Below are positions 28,406-36,102 of a stretch of DNA of 64,000 nucleotides, piece by piece. Location of the stretch: assembly GCF_030679875.1 (NCBI RefSeq), contig NZ_JAUXSP010000021.1, positions 124,001-188,000 on the forward strand, given 5' to 3'. The notes beneath the pieces are model-generated. The model saw only the letters and a list, made by a program, of their open reading frames with translations, had not been told where the DNA came from and did not search any database. Numbering within the stretch: the stretch's first letter is position 1; each line of letters starts with the position of its first letter. Made by a program: the position numbers and the translations under genes. The DNA is from Phenylobacterium sp. (GTDB lineage Bacteria > Pseudomonadota > Alphaproteobacteria > Caulobacterales > Caulobacteraceae).

Positions 28406-28906
28406 GTGGACGGCGCGCAATCAGTCTTGAGCGTCGCGCTCACCCATCAGATCGTCGTGGCCTATCTGGCGCGCAATCAGCTGCCGGCTGACGAAGTCGC
28501 AGGGCTCCTGGTATCTGTTCACACTGCCTTGGCCGAGGCCGAGCGCCGGCTTAAGGGGGCTGATGCAGCCAGCCCGTCCCTTCCCACACAGGATGAGGTT
28601 CGCCGAAGCATCACGCCTGAGGCGCTGATCAGTTTTGAGGATGGCAGGCCCTACAAGTTGCTCACGCGCCATCTCGCCCGCCGGGGCCTTACACCTGCGG
28701 CCTATCGTGCGAAATGGGAGTTGCCGTTCGACTATCCGATGACGGCTCCACGGCTAAGCGCCCTACGAACGGCTGTCGCTAAGTCCATAGGGCTCGGACG
28801 ACGGGGCGGCGCCGGACGTGAAGCTCCCCCCTCCGCCCACCACAGAGGCGATGCTGGAAAGCACAATATCCAAACCCTCGAGAAGCCGCCTAGCGCGTCC
28901 GACTGA
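28406..28906 (+). CDS. MucR/Ros-family transcriptional regulator lacking zinc ligands
   Basis: MucR/Ros proteins bind AT-rich promoters with a small zinc-finger-like domain. The family core is clear: FEDGRPYKLLTRHLARRGLT, then PAAYRAKWELPFDYPMTAP and LSALRTAVAKSIGLGRR. Of the four zinc positions in Ros (Cys-Cys-His-His) only the first His (in TRHLA) remains; the Cys positions are Ser and Asp and the last His is Arg. Some rhizobial homologues fold without zinc, so it may still work. The GTG start has GGGGG eight bases upstream and gives 166 residues. In Caulobacter MucR proteins act on ctrA and sciP; whether this one does is unknown. It lies in an AT-rich interval. Confidence 0.85.
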   Translation: MDGAQSVLSVALTHQIVVAYLARNQLPADEVAGLLVSVHTALAEAERRLKGADAASPSLPTQDEVRRSITPEALISFEDGRPYKLLTRHLARRGLTPAAYRAKWELPFDYPMTAPRLSALRTAVAKSIGLGRRGGAGREAPPSAHHRGDAGKHNIQTLEKPPSASD

Positions 28907-29212
28907 TCTCGCGACCTAGCGGTCAGCCAATCCGGGCGCAGGCTGGATACTTTTGGGGAACTCCAAGCCGTCTCCGAGCAGGCGGCGGCGCGCGCCCGGT
29001 CGCGCAGCATGTGCAATTTGGATCGTGGGGCGTCACGCCGTGTATCGGAGGATATACATCGCAGTGTGTACTTCACTGATTGCCTATAATTGCGCATATA
29101 TCGCAGAAGTGAGGTATTGTGTCGCACCAAAAGGCGGGAAAGGGTCAATATTAACCCAAAATTATCCTAAGAGTCAAAATCTATTCTCAAATCATTTGGG
29201 GAGATCGCGATC
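28907..29212. promoter_or_regulatory. AT-rich leader upstream of the chemoreceptor gene, with palindrome
   Basis: No gene is seen in these 306 bp. The right half is markedly AT-rich, with a TATAAT-like hexamer in TGCCTATAATTGCG but no good -35 box at the right distance. GGGTCAATATTAACCC (29142-29157) is an almost perfect 16-bp palindrome (one mismatched pair), about 55 bp before the chemoreceptor start. AT-rich promoters like this are typical targets of MucR/Ros or other xenogene-silencing proteins, and a MucR-like gene lies just upstream. GGGGAG before the ATG is the ribosome site. Confidence 0.5.
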
Positions 29213-31168
29213 ATGTCTTTGAAGCTGCGCACAGGCGGACGGCTGGCGGCTGGCTTTTCCGCCATTGTTGTTGTGATGCTGATCGTCGTGGGGGTCGCCG
29301 CGCCCCTTATTCAAAACGCGCTTCGAACCGTCACTACGGGCGATGAGCTCCGCGTCCCCGTCGCCGCCACAAGCCAGAAGCTCGCGCTCCAAACCGTGGC
29401 CAGCGCCAACGCGCTGCGCGGCTACATCATAACCCGTGACCCCGAAATGCGCGTGCAATGGGAACAGCAATGGCGGCTCATCGAGCGCAATGCCGTGGTC
29501 ATGGAAGGGTTGTCGGCGCGCTTCACCAGCGCCGAAAACCAGCAGGCCTGGCGCGCGATTTCGCAAAACCTGCCCAAGTTGCGGGCGGCGCAGGCCTCGG
29601 TCTTCCCGATCGCCGACACCGGTGATCAGGCGGCTTCAGCGGAGGCCATGCGAACCCAGGTCATCCCCCTGTTCCAACAGACCCAGAGCCAACTGGTGGG
29701 CGAGAGAGGCGACGCTGGCCTGGCTGGCCGACAGAGCGCTCTGCTCTCTGCGGAGCTGAAGGGCGCCCGGGTCAAGATGGAGCAGACCCGATTGTCGGTC
29801 TTCCTGGGACTAGCCGGGCTGGTGCTTGTCGCGAGCGTTGCGGGCTGGGTGACCACCCGCAGCATCGTCGGACCCCTGACCCAGCTCAACGAGCTCCTGC
29901 GCCAGATGGCGACGGGCCGTTTCGACCTCAAGGTCACTGGGACCGACCGCGCCGATGAGATCGGCGACATCGCCCGGGCCGCGGAGGTGTTTCGCGAGAA
30001 CGGGCTCGCCCGCGCCGCGCTCGAGGCCGAGGCCAAGGAGTTCCAGAACAATCTAGACACCCGGCTGAAGGAGACCGAAGCCGCTTTCGAGGCCGCGGGC
30101 CAACAGCAACGACTGGTCGTCCAGGCGATGGCCCGGCAGCTTTCGGCCCTGGCCCAGGGTGACCTCACCGCCAGGCTCTCGGAGGACGTGGCGGCGGAGT
30201 ACGCAGAACTGAAACGCGACTTCAACGCCGCGATCACCAGCTTAGAGGCGACCGTCACTGCAGTAGCCACCACCACCTCCAGCATCGGCGCCAGTTCCGA
30301 CGAGATGGCCCAGGCCTCCGACGACCTGTCGCGGCGAACCGAACAGCAGGCGGCGGGGCTTGAGGAGACCGCTGCGGCCCTGGACGAGATCACGGCGACG
30401 GTGAAGACCACGGCCGAGGGTGCCCACCACGCGAGCACCGCGGTGGCGGCGGCCAAGGCCGAGGCTCAGCGCTCCGGCGAGGTGGTCGATCAGGCCGTCC
30501 AGGCCATGGGCGAGATCGAGGATTCCTCGCGTCAGATCAGCCAGATCATCGGGGTGATCGACGAGATCGCCTTCCAGACCAACCTCCTGGCCCTGAACGC
30601 CGGGGTCGAGGCAGCCCGCGCCGGGGACGCCGGCCGCGGCTTCGCCGTCGTCGCCTCCGAGGTCCGGGCGCTCGCCCAGCGCTCGGCCGAAGCCGCCAAG
30701 GAGATCAAGACCCTGATCTCGGCCTCGTCGCAGCAAGTGGGGCAGGGCGTCAGCCTGGTGGGCGAGACTGGCAAGGCCCTGCAGTCCATCGTCGCCAAGG
30801 TGGCGGAGATCGACACAGTGATCTCGACGATCTCGGCTTCGGCTCAGGAGCAAGCCATTGGACTCGCCCAGGTCAATGTGGCGGTCAATCAGATGGACCA
30901 GGTGGTTCAGCAGAACGCCGCCATGGTGGAGCAAGCGACCGCCGCCACCCACTCCATGAAGGGCGAGACCCGCGAACTGATCCAGCTTATCGGCAAGTTT
31001 CAGGTCGGCGACGCCCCAAGCCCGGGCGCCTCGACCCGAGGGGATGGGCCGCGGCTAGTGTCGGATGAGGCGGTGGCCCGGCCGTCGCCGGCGCGCGCCA
31101 TGCGCCAGAAAGTGGCCGCCAACTTCGGCGGCGGCGCGCCCTCCAGCGACCGATGGGAGGACTTCTGA
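29213..31168 (+). CDS. Methyl-accepting chemotaxis protein
   Basis: This 651-residue membrane chemoreceptor has TM1 at about 12-34 ([20 protein letters not shown]), a helical periplasmic sensor of ~155 residues, TM2 near 195-215 ([18 protein letters not shown]), a HAMP domain ([20 protein letters not shown]), a second HAMP-like segment ([18 protein letters not shown]), then the signalling hairpin with [20 protein letters not shown] and [18 protein letters not shown]. It ends in RWEDF, which fits the xWxxF tether that docks CheR/CheB. The first ~300 residues are closely similar to the hybrid kinase encoded 0.8 kb downstream. cheW follows two bases after the stop. No cheA or cheY is nearby, so it must use an array encoded elsewhere. 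Confidence 0.95.
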   Translation: MSLKLRTGGRLAAGFSAIVVVMLIVVGVAAPLIQNALRTVTTGDELRVPVAATSQKLALQTVASANALRGYIITRDPEMRVQWEQQWRLIERNAVVMEGLSARFTSAENQQAWRAISQNLPKLRAAQASVFPIADTGDQAASAEAMRTQVIPLFQQTQSQLVGERGDAGLAGRQSALLSAELKGARVKMEQTRLSVFLGLAGLVLVASVAGWVTTRSIVGPLTQLNELLRQMATGRFDLKVTGTDRADEIGDIARAAEVFRENGLARAALEAEAKEFQNNLDTRLKETEAAFEAAGQQQRLVVQAMARQLSALAQGDLTARLSEDVAAEYAELKRDFNAAITSLEATVTAVATTTSSIGASSDEMAQASDDLSRRTEQQAAGLEETAAALDEITATVKTTAEGAHHASTAVAAAKAEAQRSGEVVDQAVQAMGEIEDSSRQISQIIGVIDEIAFQTNLLALNAGVEAARAGDAGRGFAVVASEVRALAQRSAEAAKEIKTLISASSQQVGQGVSLVGETGKALQSIVAKVAEIDTVISTISASAQEQAIGLAQVNVAVNQMDQVVQQNAAMVEQATAATHSMKGETRELIQLIGKFQVGDAPSPGASTRGDGPRLVSDEAVARPSPARAMRQKVAANFGGGAPSSDRWEDF

Positions 31169-31170
31169 CC

Positions 31171-31692
31171 ATGGCCGCGCTCACCAAGCTTCCCGTCGCG
31201 GGGGCGGAGCTGATCACCGTGCGGATCGGTGACCAGCAGTTCGCCATCGACATCATGTCGGTCCGCGAAATCCGCGGCTGGGCGACCTCGACTCCGCTGC
31301 CGCATGCGCCCTCCTATGTGCGCGGCATGATCAATCTGCGCGGCGTGATTTTGCCGGTGGTGGATCTCGGCGCCCGCCTGGGTATTGCGGCAACCTCCGC
31401 CGACAGTTCCTCAGTGGTGGTGGTGGCCGAGATCGATTGCCGCCAGATCGGCCTCCTCGTCGATGCCGTCTGTGACATTCTCCTGCTCACCGACGACATG
31501 CTGCAGGAGGCGCCGGACGTGGGCGCGGAGGAAGTTCGTCACTTCGTGCGAGGGGTCATGACCACAGAGACTGGGATCGTCACCCTGATCTGCCTTGACG
31601 AGATGCTGCCCCCGGGAGCGGTCCCAGCGACCCAACCCTCTGGCGGGGCGGCCTCCGCAGCCTTGAGCGACCGCGCTCTGGCGACAGCTTGA
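31171..31692 (+). CDS. cheW: Chemotaxis adaptor protein CheW
   Basis: CheW couples chemoreceptors to the kinase CheA. The 173-residue protein shows the family pattern: ELITVRIGDQQFAIDIMSVR, the conserved VRGMINLRGVILPVVDLGAR (residue region ~45-65), VVVVAEIDCRQIGLLVDAVC and VRGVMTTETGIVTLICLDEM. I start at the ATG two bases after the chemoreceptor stop; GGGAGGA within the receptor's last codons is the ribosome site, so translation is coupled. A ~20-residue Ala/Ser/Pro tail follows the CheW fold. It presumably serves the adjacent receptor. Confidence 0.94.
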   Translation: MAALTKLPVAGAELITVRIGDQQFAIDIMSVREIRGWATSTPLPHAPSYVRGMINLRGVILPVVDLGARLGIAATSADSSSVVVVAEIDCRQIGLLVDAVCDILLLTDDMLQEAPDVGAEEVRHFVRGVMTTETGIVTLICLDEMLPPGAVPATQPSGGAASAALSDRALATA

Positions 31693-31962
31693 CAGTTGAA
31701 TAGGACGTTTGGCCAGCCGCGAGGGTCTCATGACGGTGCTCAGCTGCTGCCGCCATCGCGATCGCTTTCGGCATCTGCGGAGGGTCGGTTTGACAGTCAT
31801 CAACTCGAGCCCGAGCAGCGTTCCAGGCGCCGCCGCGAGCGCGGGCCTAGCCTGACCGGGACGCGCGACCGACAAAAATGGGGCTACGGCCTTTGATGCG
31901 ACGGCGGGTTCACACCCAACTGTATCTGAATGCTCCCCTCGGGCGAGCCGGAGAGCCAAGAC

Positions 31963-34443
31963 ATGCGACTGAAACTGCGGACCGGCGGTCGACTGACCCT
32001 GGGGTTCTGCGCAATCGTCGTCCTGATGGTGGTGGCCGTGGGCGGGGTGTTACCGCTTGTCCGTGACTCGGTCCATCGCGTGCGCCTGGGCGACGAGATT
32101 CGCGCGCCGACGGCCTTGGCAGCCCTGCGGCTGTCCAGCGCCACGGTGTCCTCGGCCAATGCGCTGCGCGGCTACATCATCACCCATGATCCATCGATGC
32201 GCCATGACTGGGCCCGGCAGTGGGATCGTATCGAAGAGCTCAACGCATCGATGAACGGGCTGGCGCCCGGGCTCCCCAGTCCAGAGAGCCGGGCCGCCTG
32301 GCGCGAGCTCTCCGAAACACTGCCCAAGCTAAAGGCGGCGCAGGCCGCGACCTTTGAGGCCGCCGACCGTGGGGACGCCGCAGCCATGGAGAGGGTTTTC
32401 AAGACAGACGTCCTGCCCCTCTTCCGGCGATCCCAGGCCTTGTTGGTGGGCCAGACGGGCGACGCCGGCCTGGCCGGTAGCCAAGGCGCGCTCCTGTCGT
32501 CGGACCTGCAGACCACGCGCCGCCAGATGCAGCGGGTCGAGGTGCAGATCGCGTTGAGTCTCGCCGCTCTTGTGGTGCTCGCGGGACTGGCGGGATGGCT
32601 GACGACCCGCAGCATCACCCGACCCCTGAAACGTTTGAACGACGTCCTTCGGCAAATGGCCAAGGGGCAGTTCGATGTCGAGGTTTCGGGCGCAGACCGG
32701 GTGGATGAGATCGGAGATATCGCCAGGGCCGCAGAGAGGTTTCGCGAGGAGGGGATCGAGAGGCGCAGGCTGGAGGCGCAAGCCGCCGAATTTCAGCAGC
32801 ACCTCGAAGACAGGCTTAAGGAGATGGAGGCCGCCTTCGAGGCTTCCGGCCGGGAACAACGGCTGGTCGTCGAAGCCGCGGCGTTCGCGGACATCAGGGC
32901 GGCCTTGGAGCGATCCGAACGCGCCGAGCAGAGCCTACATGTCGCCGTGGAGATCGCCAATCTGCACGTCTACGAGGTGGACTACGCGCAGCGCACCCTG
33001 ACCAAGCTGGGAGCCGCCGACTCCTTCCTTGGCCAGGGCCAGACCTATCAGGCCTTTGCGCGCGATCCGTTCGCCCTGATCCATCCGCTGGATCGCGAGG
33101 CGGCGATCGCGGCTTGGCAGGCTCACGAGGAGCTTGGAAGTCCCTTCAATATCGAGTGCCGGATCCATCGCGAGGACGGACTAGAGGTCTGGGTGCGATC
33201 GGCCGCCTCGCTGAAGCGGGATGCGGCCGGCAAGCCGGTCCGCCTGATCGGCGCCCTCCAGGAGATCACCCACCGCAAACTCGCCGAGTTCGATCTCATC
33301 AGCGCCCGGGACGCCGCTCGGGCGGCCAATGAGGCGAAGTCCAGCTTCCTGGCGGCGATGAGCCACGAAATCCGCACGCCCCTGAACGGTATCCTGGGGA
33401 TGGGGAAGGTGCTGTCCAAGGAGCCTCTGAGCGACCGCCAGCAAGGGCACGTGCAGATCATCCTACAGTCTGGCGCAATCCTGCTGAGCCTGCTCGACGA
33501 CCTGCTGGACATCTCCAAGATCGAGGCCGGTAAACTGACCCTCGAGGCCGGCGAGGTCGACCTGGCCGAGATCGTCCGTTCCGCCCAAGCGGGCCTCACG
33601 GTCCTGGCGGCGGAAAAGGATGTGGCGGTCTCCTGCCTTGTCAGTCCGGAGGCGGAGGGGCGCTTCCGCGGAGATCCAACCAGAGTCCGGCAGATCGTCA
33701 ATAATCTATGTTCCAATGCTCTGAAGTTCACCGACCAGGGTCAGATCACACTCGAGGTTTCAAACCCCGATGGCCAGCTTCGGCTGGGGGTCCGCGACAC
33801 GGGAATCGGCATCTCGGCGACGAAGCTCGGCGAGCTGTTTCAGAAATTCACCCAGGCCGACCCGTCAATCACTCGAAAGTTTGGCGGCACCGGACTTGGA
33901 CTGGCGATCTCTCAGGAACTGGCGCGCCTGATGGGGGGCGAGATCACCCTTGAGAGCGAGGAAGGCGCCGGTTCGACGTTCACAGCGCGGCTGCCCCTGG
34001 CCCGCCTGGAAGGTGTCGCGGCCGCGGCGCCGGGAGCCGAGCGTCCGAACGACATCGAGTTGGCGGCCGTTGACGATCTGCGCATTCTCGTCGCCGAAGA
34101 CAACCTAGTGAACCGGATGGTCATCCAGGCGATCCTTGAACAGGCCGGGGTCACGCCGGTCGTGGTCAATGATGGCCAGGAGGCTGTGCAGGCTTGGCGG
34201 ACCGGGGCATGGGATCTGATTCTCATGGACGTGCAGATGCCGGTCATGGACGGGATCACGGCAACGCGGCTCATTCGCCAGGAAGAGAGCGGCCGGACAG
34301 GGGCGCCGACGCCGATCCTGGCCCTGACTGCCAACGTCATGACCCATCAGCAGGACGCCTACCGGCAGGCGGGCATGAATGGCGCGGTCGCCAAGCCAAT
34401 CGACCCGGCCAAGTTGTTCGCCGCCATGGATGCTGTCTTGTAA
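31963..34443 (+). CDS. Hybrid sensor histidine kinase with an MCP-type sensor module
   Basis: Domains in order in the 826-residue protein: TM1 (GFCAIVVLMVVAVGGVLPLV), helical periplasmic sensor, TM2 (IALSLAALVVLAGLAGWL), HAMP (MAKGQFDVEVSGADRVDEIG), coiled coil, a PAS domain (about 320-430), HisKA with phospho-acceptor His in LAAMSHEIRTPLNGILGMG, HATPase with VRDTGIGIS and FGGTGLGLAIS, and a C-terminal receiver with Asp in LILMDVQMPVMDG and Lys in AVAKPID. The start matches the chemoreceptor's first residues ([10 protein letters not shown] here, [10 protein letters not shown] there), with GGAGAG upstream. The first ~300 residues parallel the chemoreceptor, including [11 protein letters not shown] and the coiled coil to QRLVV. 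A phosphotransfer partner is not encoded nearby. Confidence 0.93.
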   Translation: MRLKLRTGGRLTLGFCAIVVLMVVAVGGVLPLVRDSVHRVRLGDEIRAPTALAALRLSSATVSSANALRGYIITHDPSMRHDWARQWDRIEELNASMNGLAPGLPSPESRAAWRELSETLPKLKAAQAATFEAADRGDAAAMERVFKTDVLPLFRRSQALLVGQTGDAGLAGSQGALLSSDLQTTRRQMQRVEVQIALSLAALVVLAGLAGWLTTRSITRPLKRLNDVLRQMAKGQFDVEVSGADRVDEIGDIARAAERFREEGIERRRLEAQAAEFQQHLEDRLKEMEAAFEASGREQRLVVEAAAFADIRAALERSERAEQSLHVAVEIANLHVYEVDYAQRTLTKLGAADSFLGQGQTYQAFARDPFALIHPLDREAAIAAWQAHEELGSPFNIECRIHREDGLEVWVRSAASLKRDAAGKPVRLIGALQEITHRKLAEFDLISARDAARAANEAKSSFLAAMSHEIRTPLNGILGMGKVLSKEPLSDRQQGHVQIILQSGAILLSLLDDLLDISKIEAGKLTLEAGEVDLAEIVRSAQAGLTVLAAEKDVAVSCLVSPEAEGRFRGDPTRVRQIVNNLCSNALKFTDQGQITLEVSNPDGQLRLGVRDTGIGISATKLGELFQKFTQADPSITRKFGGTGLGLAISQELARLMGGEITLESEEGAGSTFTARLPLARLEGVAAAAPGAERPNDIELAAVDDLRILVAEDNLVNRMVIQAILEQAGVTPVVVNDGQEAVQAWRTGAWDLILMDVQMPVMDGITATRLIRQEESGRTGAPTPILALTANVMTHQQDAYRQAGMNGAVAKPIDPAKLFAAMDAVL

Positions 34444-34591
34444 GGCTGGTGCCGGCGTACGAGCCCCAAAATTCAGACGGGCTGCGATGTGCTTGGTGGC
34501 TGGCTTGCAGGGCATGCACCAGCCCGAACCCGGTGGGCGCCCGCCAGCCTCGGAGAGCCTTGATACCATCAGCTACGCCGCCACCCTTGAG

Positions 34592-34896
34592 TGGTCGGAT
34601 GCTATCGCGGCTCGGTGCGATCGCTGACGAACCAGAAGCTGCGCGGCGGCGCCGAGCGCCTGGCCGACTACCTGATCACCCAAAGGGTGCGTCAGGGCGG
34701 AGCCGAGACCTTCACCCTGCCCCACGAGAAGCGCCTGCTGGCCTCCCTGCTGGGCATGACCCCCGAGAATCTGTCGCGGGCCTTCGCCACCCTCACCGGC
34801 TACGGCGTCGTGATCAACGGTCCCGAGGTGACCATCGCCCGGCCCGTGGTCCTGGAGCGCCTGGCCAAGCCCGACCCGCTGATCGACAATCACCAC
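34592..34896 (+). pseudogene. Crp/Fnr-family regulator remnant (C-terminal HTH only)
   Basis: The segment reads NQKLRGGAERLADYLITQRV, FTLPHEKRLLASLLGMTPEN, LSRAFATLTGYGVVINGPEV and ends near RLAKPDPLID. This is the DNA-binding half of a Crp/Fnr-type regulator (dimer helix end plus winged helix). The whole cyclic-nucleotide/effector barrel (~120 residues) is absent upstream, and the frame runs on past the usual C-terminus without a stop until 35208. It is therefore a decayed fragment. The surrounding 34444-34591 and 34897-35126 hold no gene I can support. Confidence 0.7.
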
Positions 34897-35126
34897 CCCC
34901 CAGCGTCACGCCTCTGGGCCAGGCCGAGCGGAAAGTGTGGCCCGCCAGCCGCGCGGGCTAGCCGCCGAACTGGGCCAGGTTGCGAGTGTCCCCGGCCTGT
35001 CCGCGGGCCAGCTCATGGCCGCTGGCCTTGCCCGTTCGGGGCGGTCTCAGACGCCAGTGGCGAGCGGCTGAATGTCGGCTTCCCGCACGGCCGTCAACTT
35101 CCGGTATTGGCGCAAACCAGCCGCCC

Positions 35127-35462
35127 CTACAGCCCCTCCCCCTCCAGCCGCGCCCGCCACAGGGCTGCACGCTTCGTCAGCTCGTCCTTGCGGCGGAGGT
35201 CGGAATAGTCTTCGGGCAGTCGGTCGAGGATCTCGAAGCGGAAGGCTTCGCCGCCGTGGGTTTTCCAGGCGGCCTGGAGGGCGCGGTAGGGGCTGGAGCC
35301 CTGGCGCAGGGCGAACCACAGGCCGTTCTGCTGGGTGTCCACATGGCGGCTCTGGCCGACCCAGGCCTGGCCGGTGGCGTTGCAGATGACGGCGAACACG
35401 CCGGCGATGGTCGGCCGCTCCTTATAGGCGGCGATCTGGGCCTTGCGGGTCGAGGGGGTCAT
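35127..35462 (-). CDS. GIY-YIG nuclease family protein
   Basis: The 111-residue protein resembles single-domain GIY-YIG nucleases. The two defining tripeptides are altered: AGVFAVICNATGQAWVGQSR has GVF for GIY and WVG for YIG, with the Arg that normally follows. The second half, LWFALRQGSSPYRALQAAWK and then FRFEILDRL, is the pattern seen in small standalone members. No other domain is attached, so its DNA target is not apparent. It is transcribed away from the DUF2239 gene, and a pair of palindromes fills the 55-bp space between their starts, so they probably share control and function. Confidence 0.82.
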   Translation of the reverse strand: MTPSTRKAQIAAYKERPTIAGVFAVICNATGQAWVGQSRHVDTQQNGLWFALRQGSSPYRALQAAWKTHGGEAFRFEILDRLPEDYSDLRRKDELTKRAALWRARLEGEGL

Positions 35463-35471
35463 GACATCTCC

Positions 35472-35515
35472 TATTTACCCGGGTATAAATGTCAGATCAT
35501 TTTATCCGGGTAAAT
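35472..35515. promoter_or_regulatory. Doubled palindromic operator between GIY-YIG and DUF2239 genes
   Basis: Two copies of a near-perfect 14-bp palindrome, TTTACCCGGGTATA (35474-35487) and TTTATCCGGGTAAA (35501-35514), lie 27 bp apart centre to centre. The whole block is also an inverted repeat (TATTTACCCGG on the left, CCGGGTAAATA on the right). It occupies nearly all the space between the two divergent starts, so a bound protein would repress both genes. I saw no other copy in the window. Confidence 0.75.
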
Positions 35516-35517
35516 AG

Positions 35518-36072
35518 ATGACCGACATCGCGCCTGAATTCCCCGAGGGGCTTGTGCTGTTTCGCGGCGACCAGAAGATCGCCCAGGGCGGGCTGGAGGC
35601 TGTCGCGGCCGCCGCCGCCGAGGCGATGGCCGCTGCGCCAGATCGCCCGTTGCTGGCCTTTGATCTCGCCACTGGGCGGCTGGTGGACCTGGACTATCGC
35701 GCTTCGCCCCAGGCGCCGCCTGAGCCTGCGCGGCGGGGACGGCCGAAGCTGGGGGTCGTGGCCCGGGAGGTCACCCTGTTGCCGCGGCACTGGGACTGGC
35801 TGGCGCAGCAGCCCGGGGGCGCCTCGGTCGCCCTGCGGCGGCTGGTGGAGCAGGCGCGCAAGACCCATGTGGGGATCGATGAGCACCGCCGCCGGCGGGA
35901 CGGCGCCTATCGCTTCATGTCGGCCATGGCGGGAGATGCGCCGGGCTTCGAGGAGGCCAGCCGCGCCCTGTTCGCCGGCGACCGCGCCCGGCTGGCCGAG
36001 CGGATGGCCCCTTGGGCCGGCGACATTGTCGCCACCATCAATGAGCTGTTGGGGCCCGAAGGCGAGGCTTGA
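35518..36072 (+). CDS. DUF2239 protein with a ribbon-helix-helix-like centre
   Basis: The 184-residue protein has an N-terminal alpha/beta part (EGLVLFRGDQKIAQGGLEAV, LLAFDLATGRLVDLDYR), a central basic region and a helical C-terminus (FMSAMAGDAPGFEEASRALF, WAGDIVATINELLG). The middle, residues 72-115, reads RRGRPKLGVVAREVTLLPRH then LAQQPGGASVALRRLVEQAR. It contains an AT-hook-like RGRPK and then a strand-helix-helix pattern like ribbon-helix-helix DNA-binding domains. I infer that it binds DNA and may repress itself and the GIY-YIG gene through the palindromes just before its start. DUF2239 has no known function to my knowledge. Confidence 0.85.
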   Translation: MTDIAPEFPEGLVLFRGDQKIAQGGLEAVAAAAAEAMAAAPDRPLLAFDLATGRLVDLDYRASPQAPPEPARRGRPKLGVVAREVTLLPRHWDWLAQQPGGASVALRRLVEQARKTHVGIDEHRRRRDGAYRFMSAMAGDAPGFEEASRALFAGDRARLAERMAPWAGDIVATINELLGPEGEA

Positions 36073-36102
36073 GTGGGATGGGCGGCGGCGGGCGGGCGGG
36101 GC

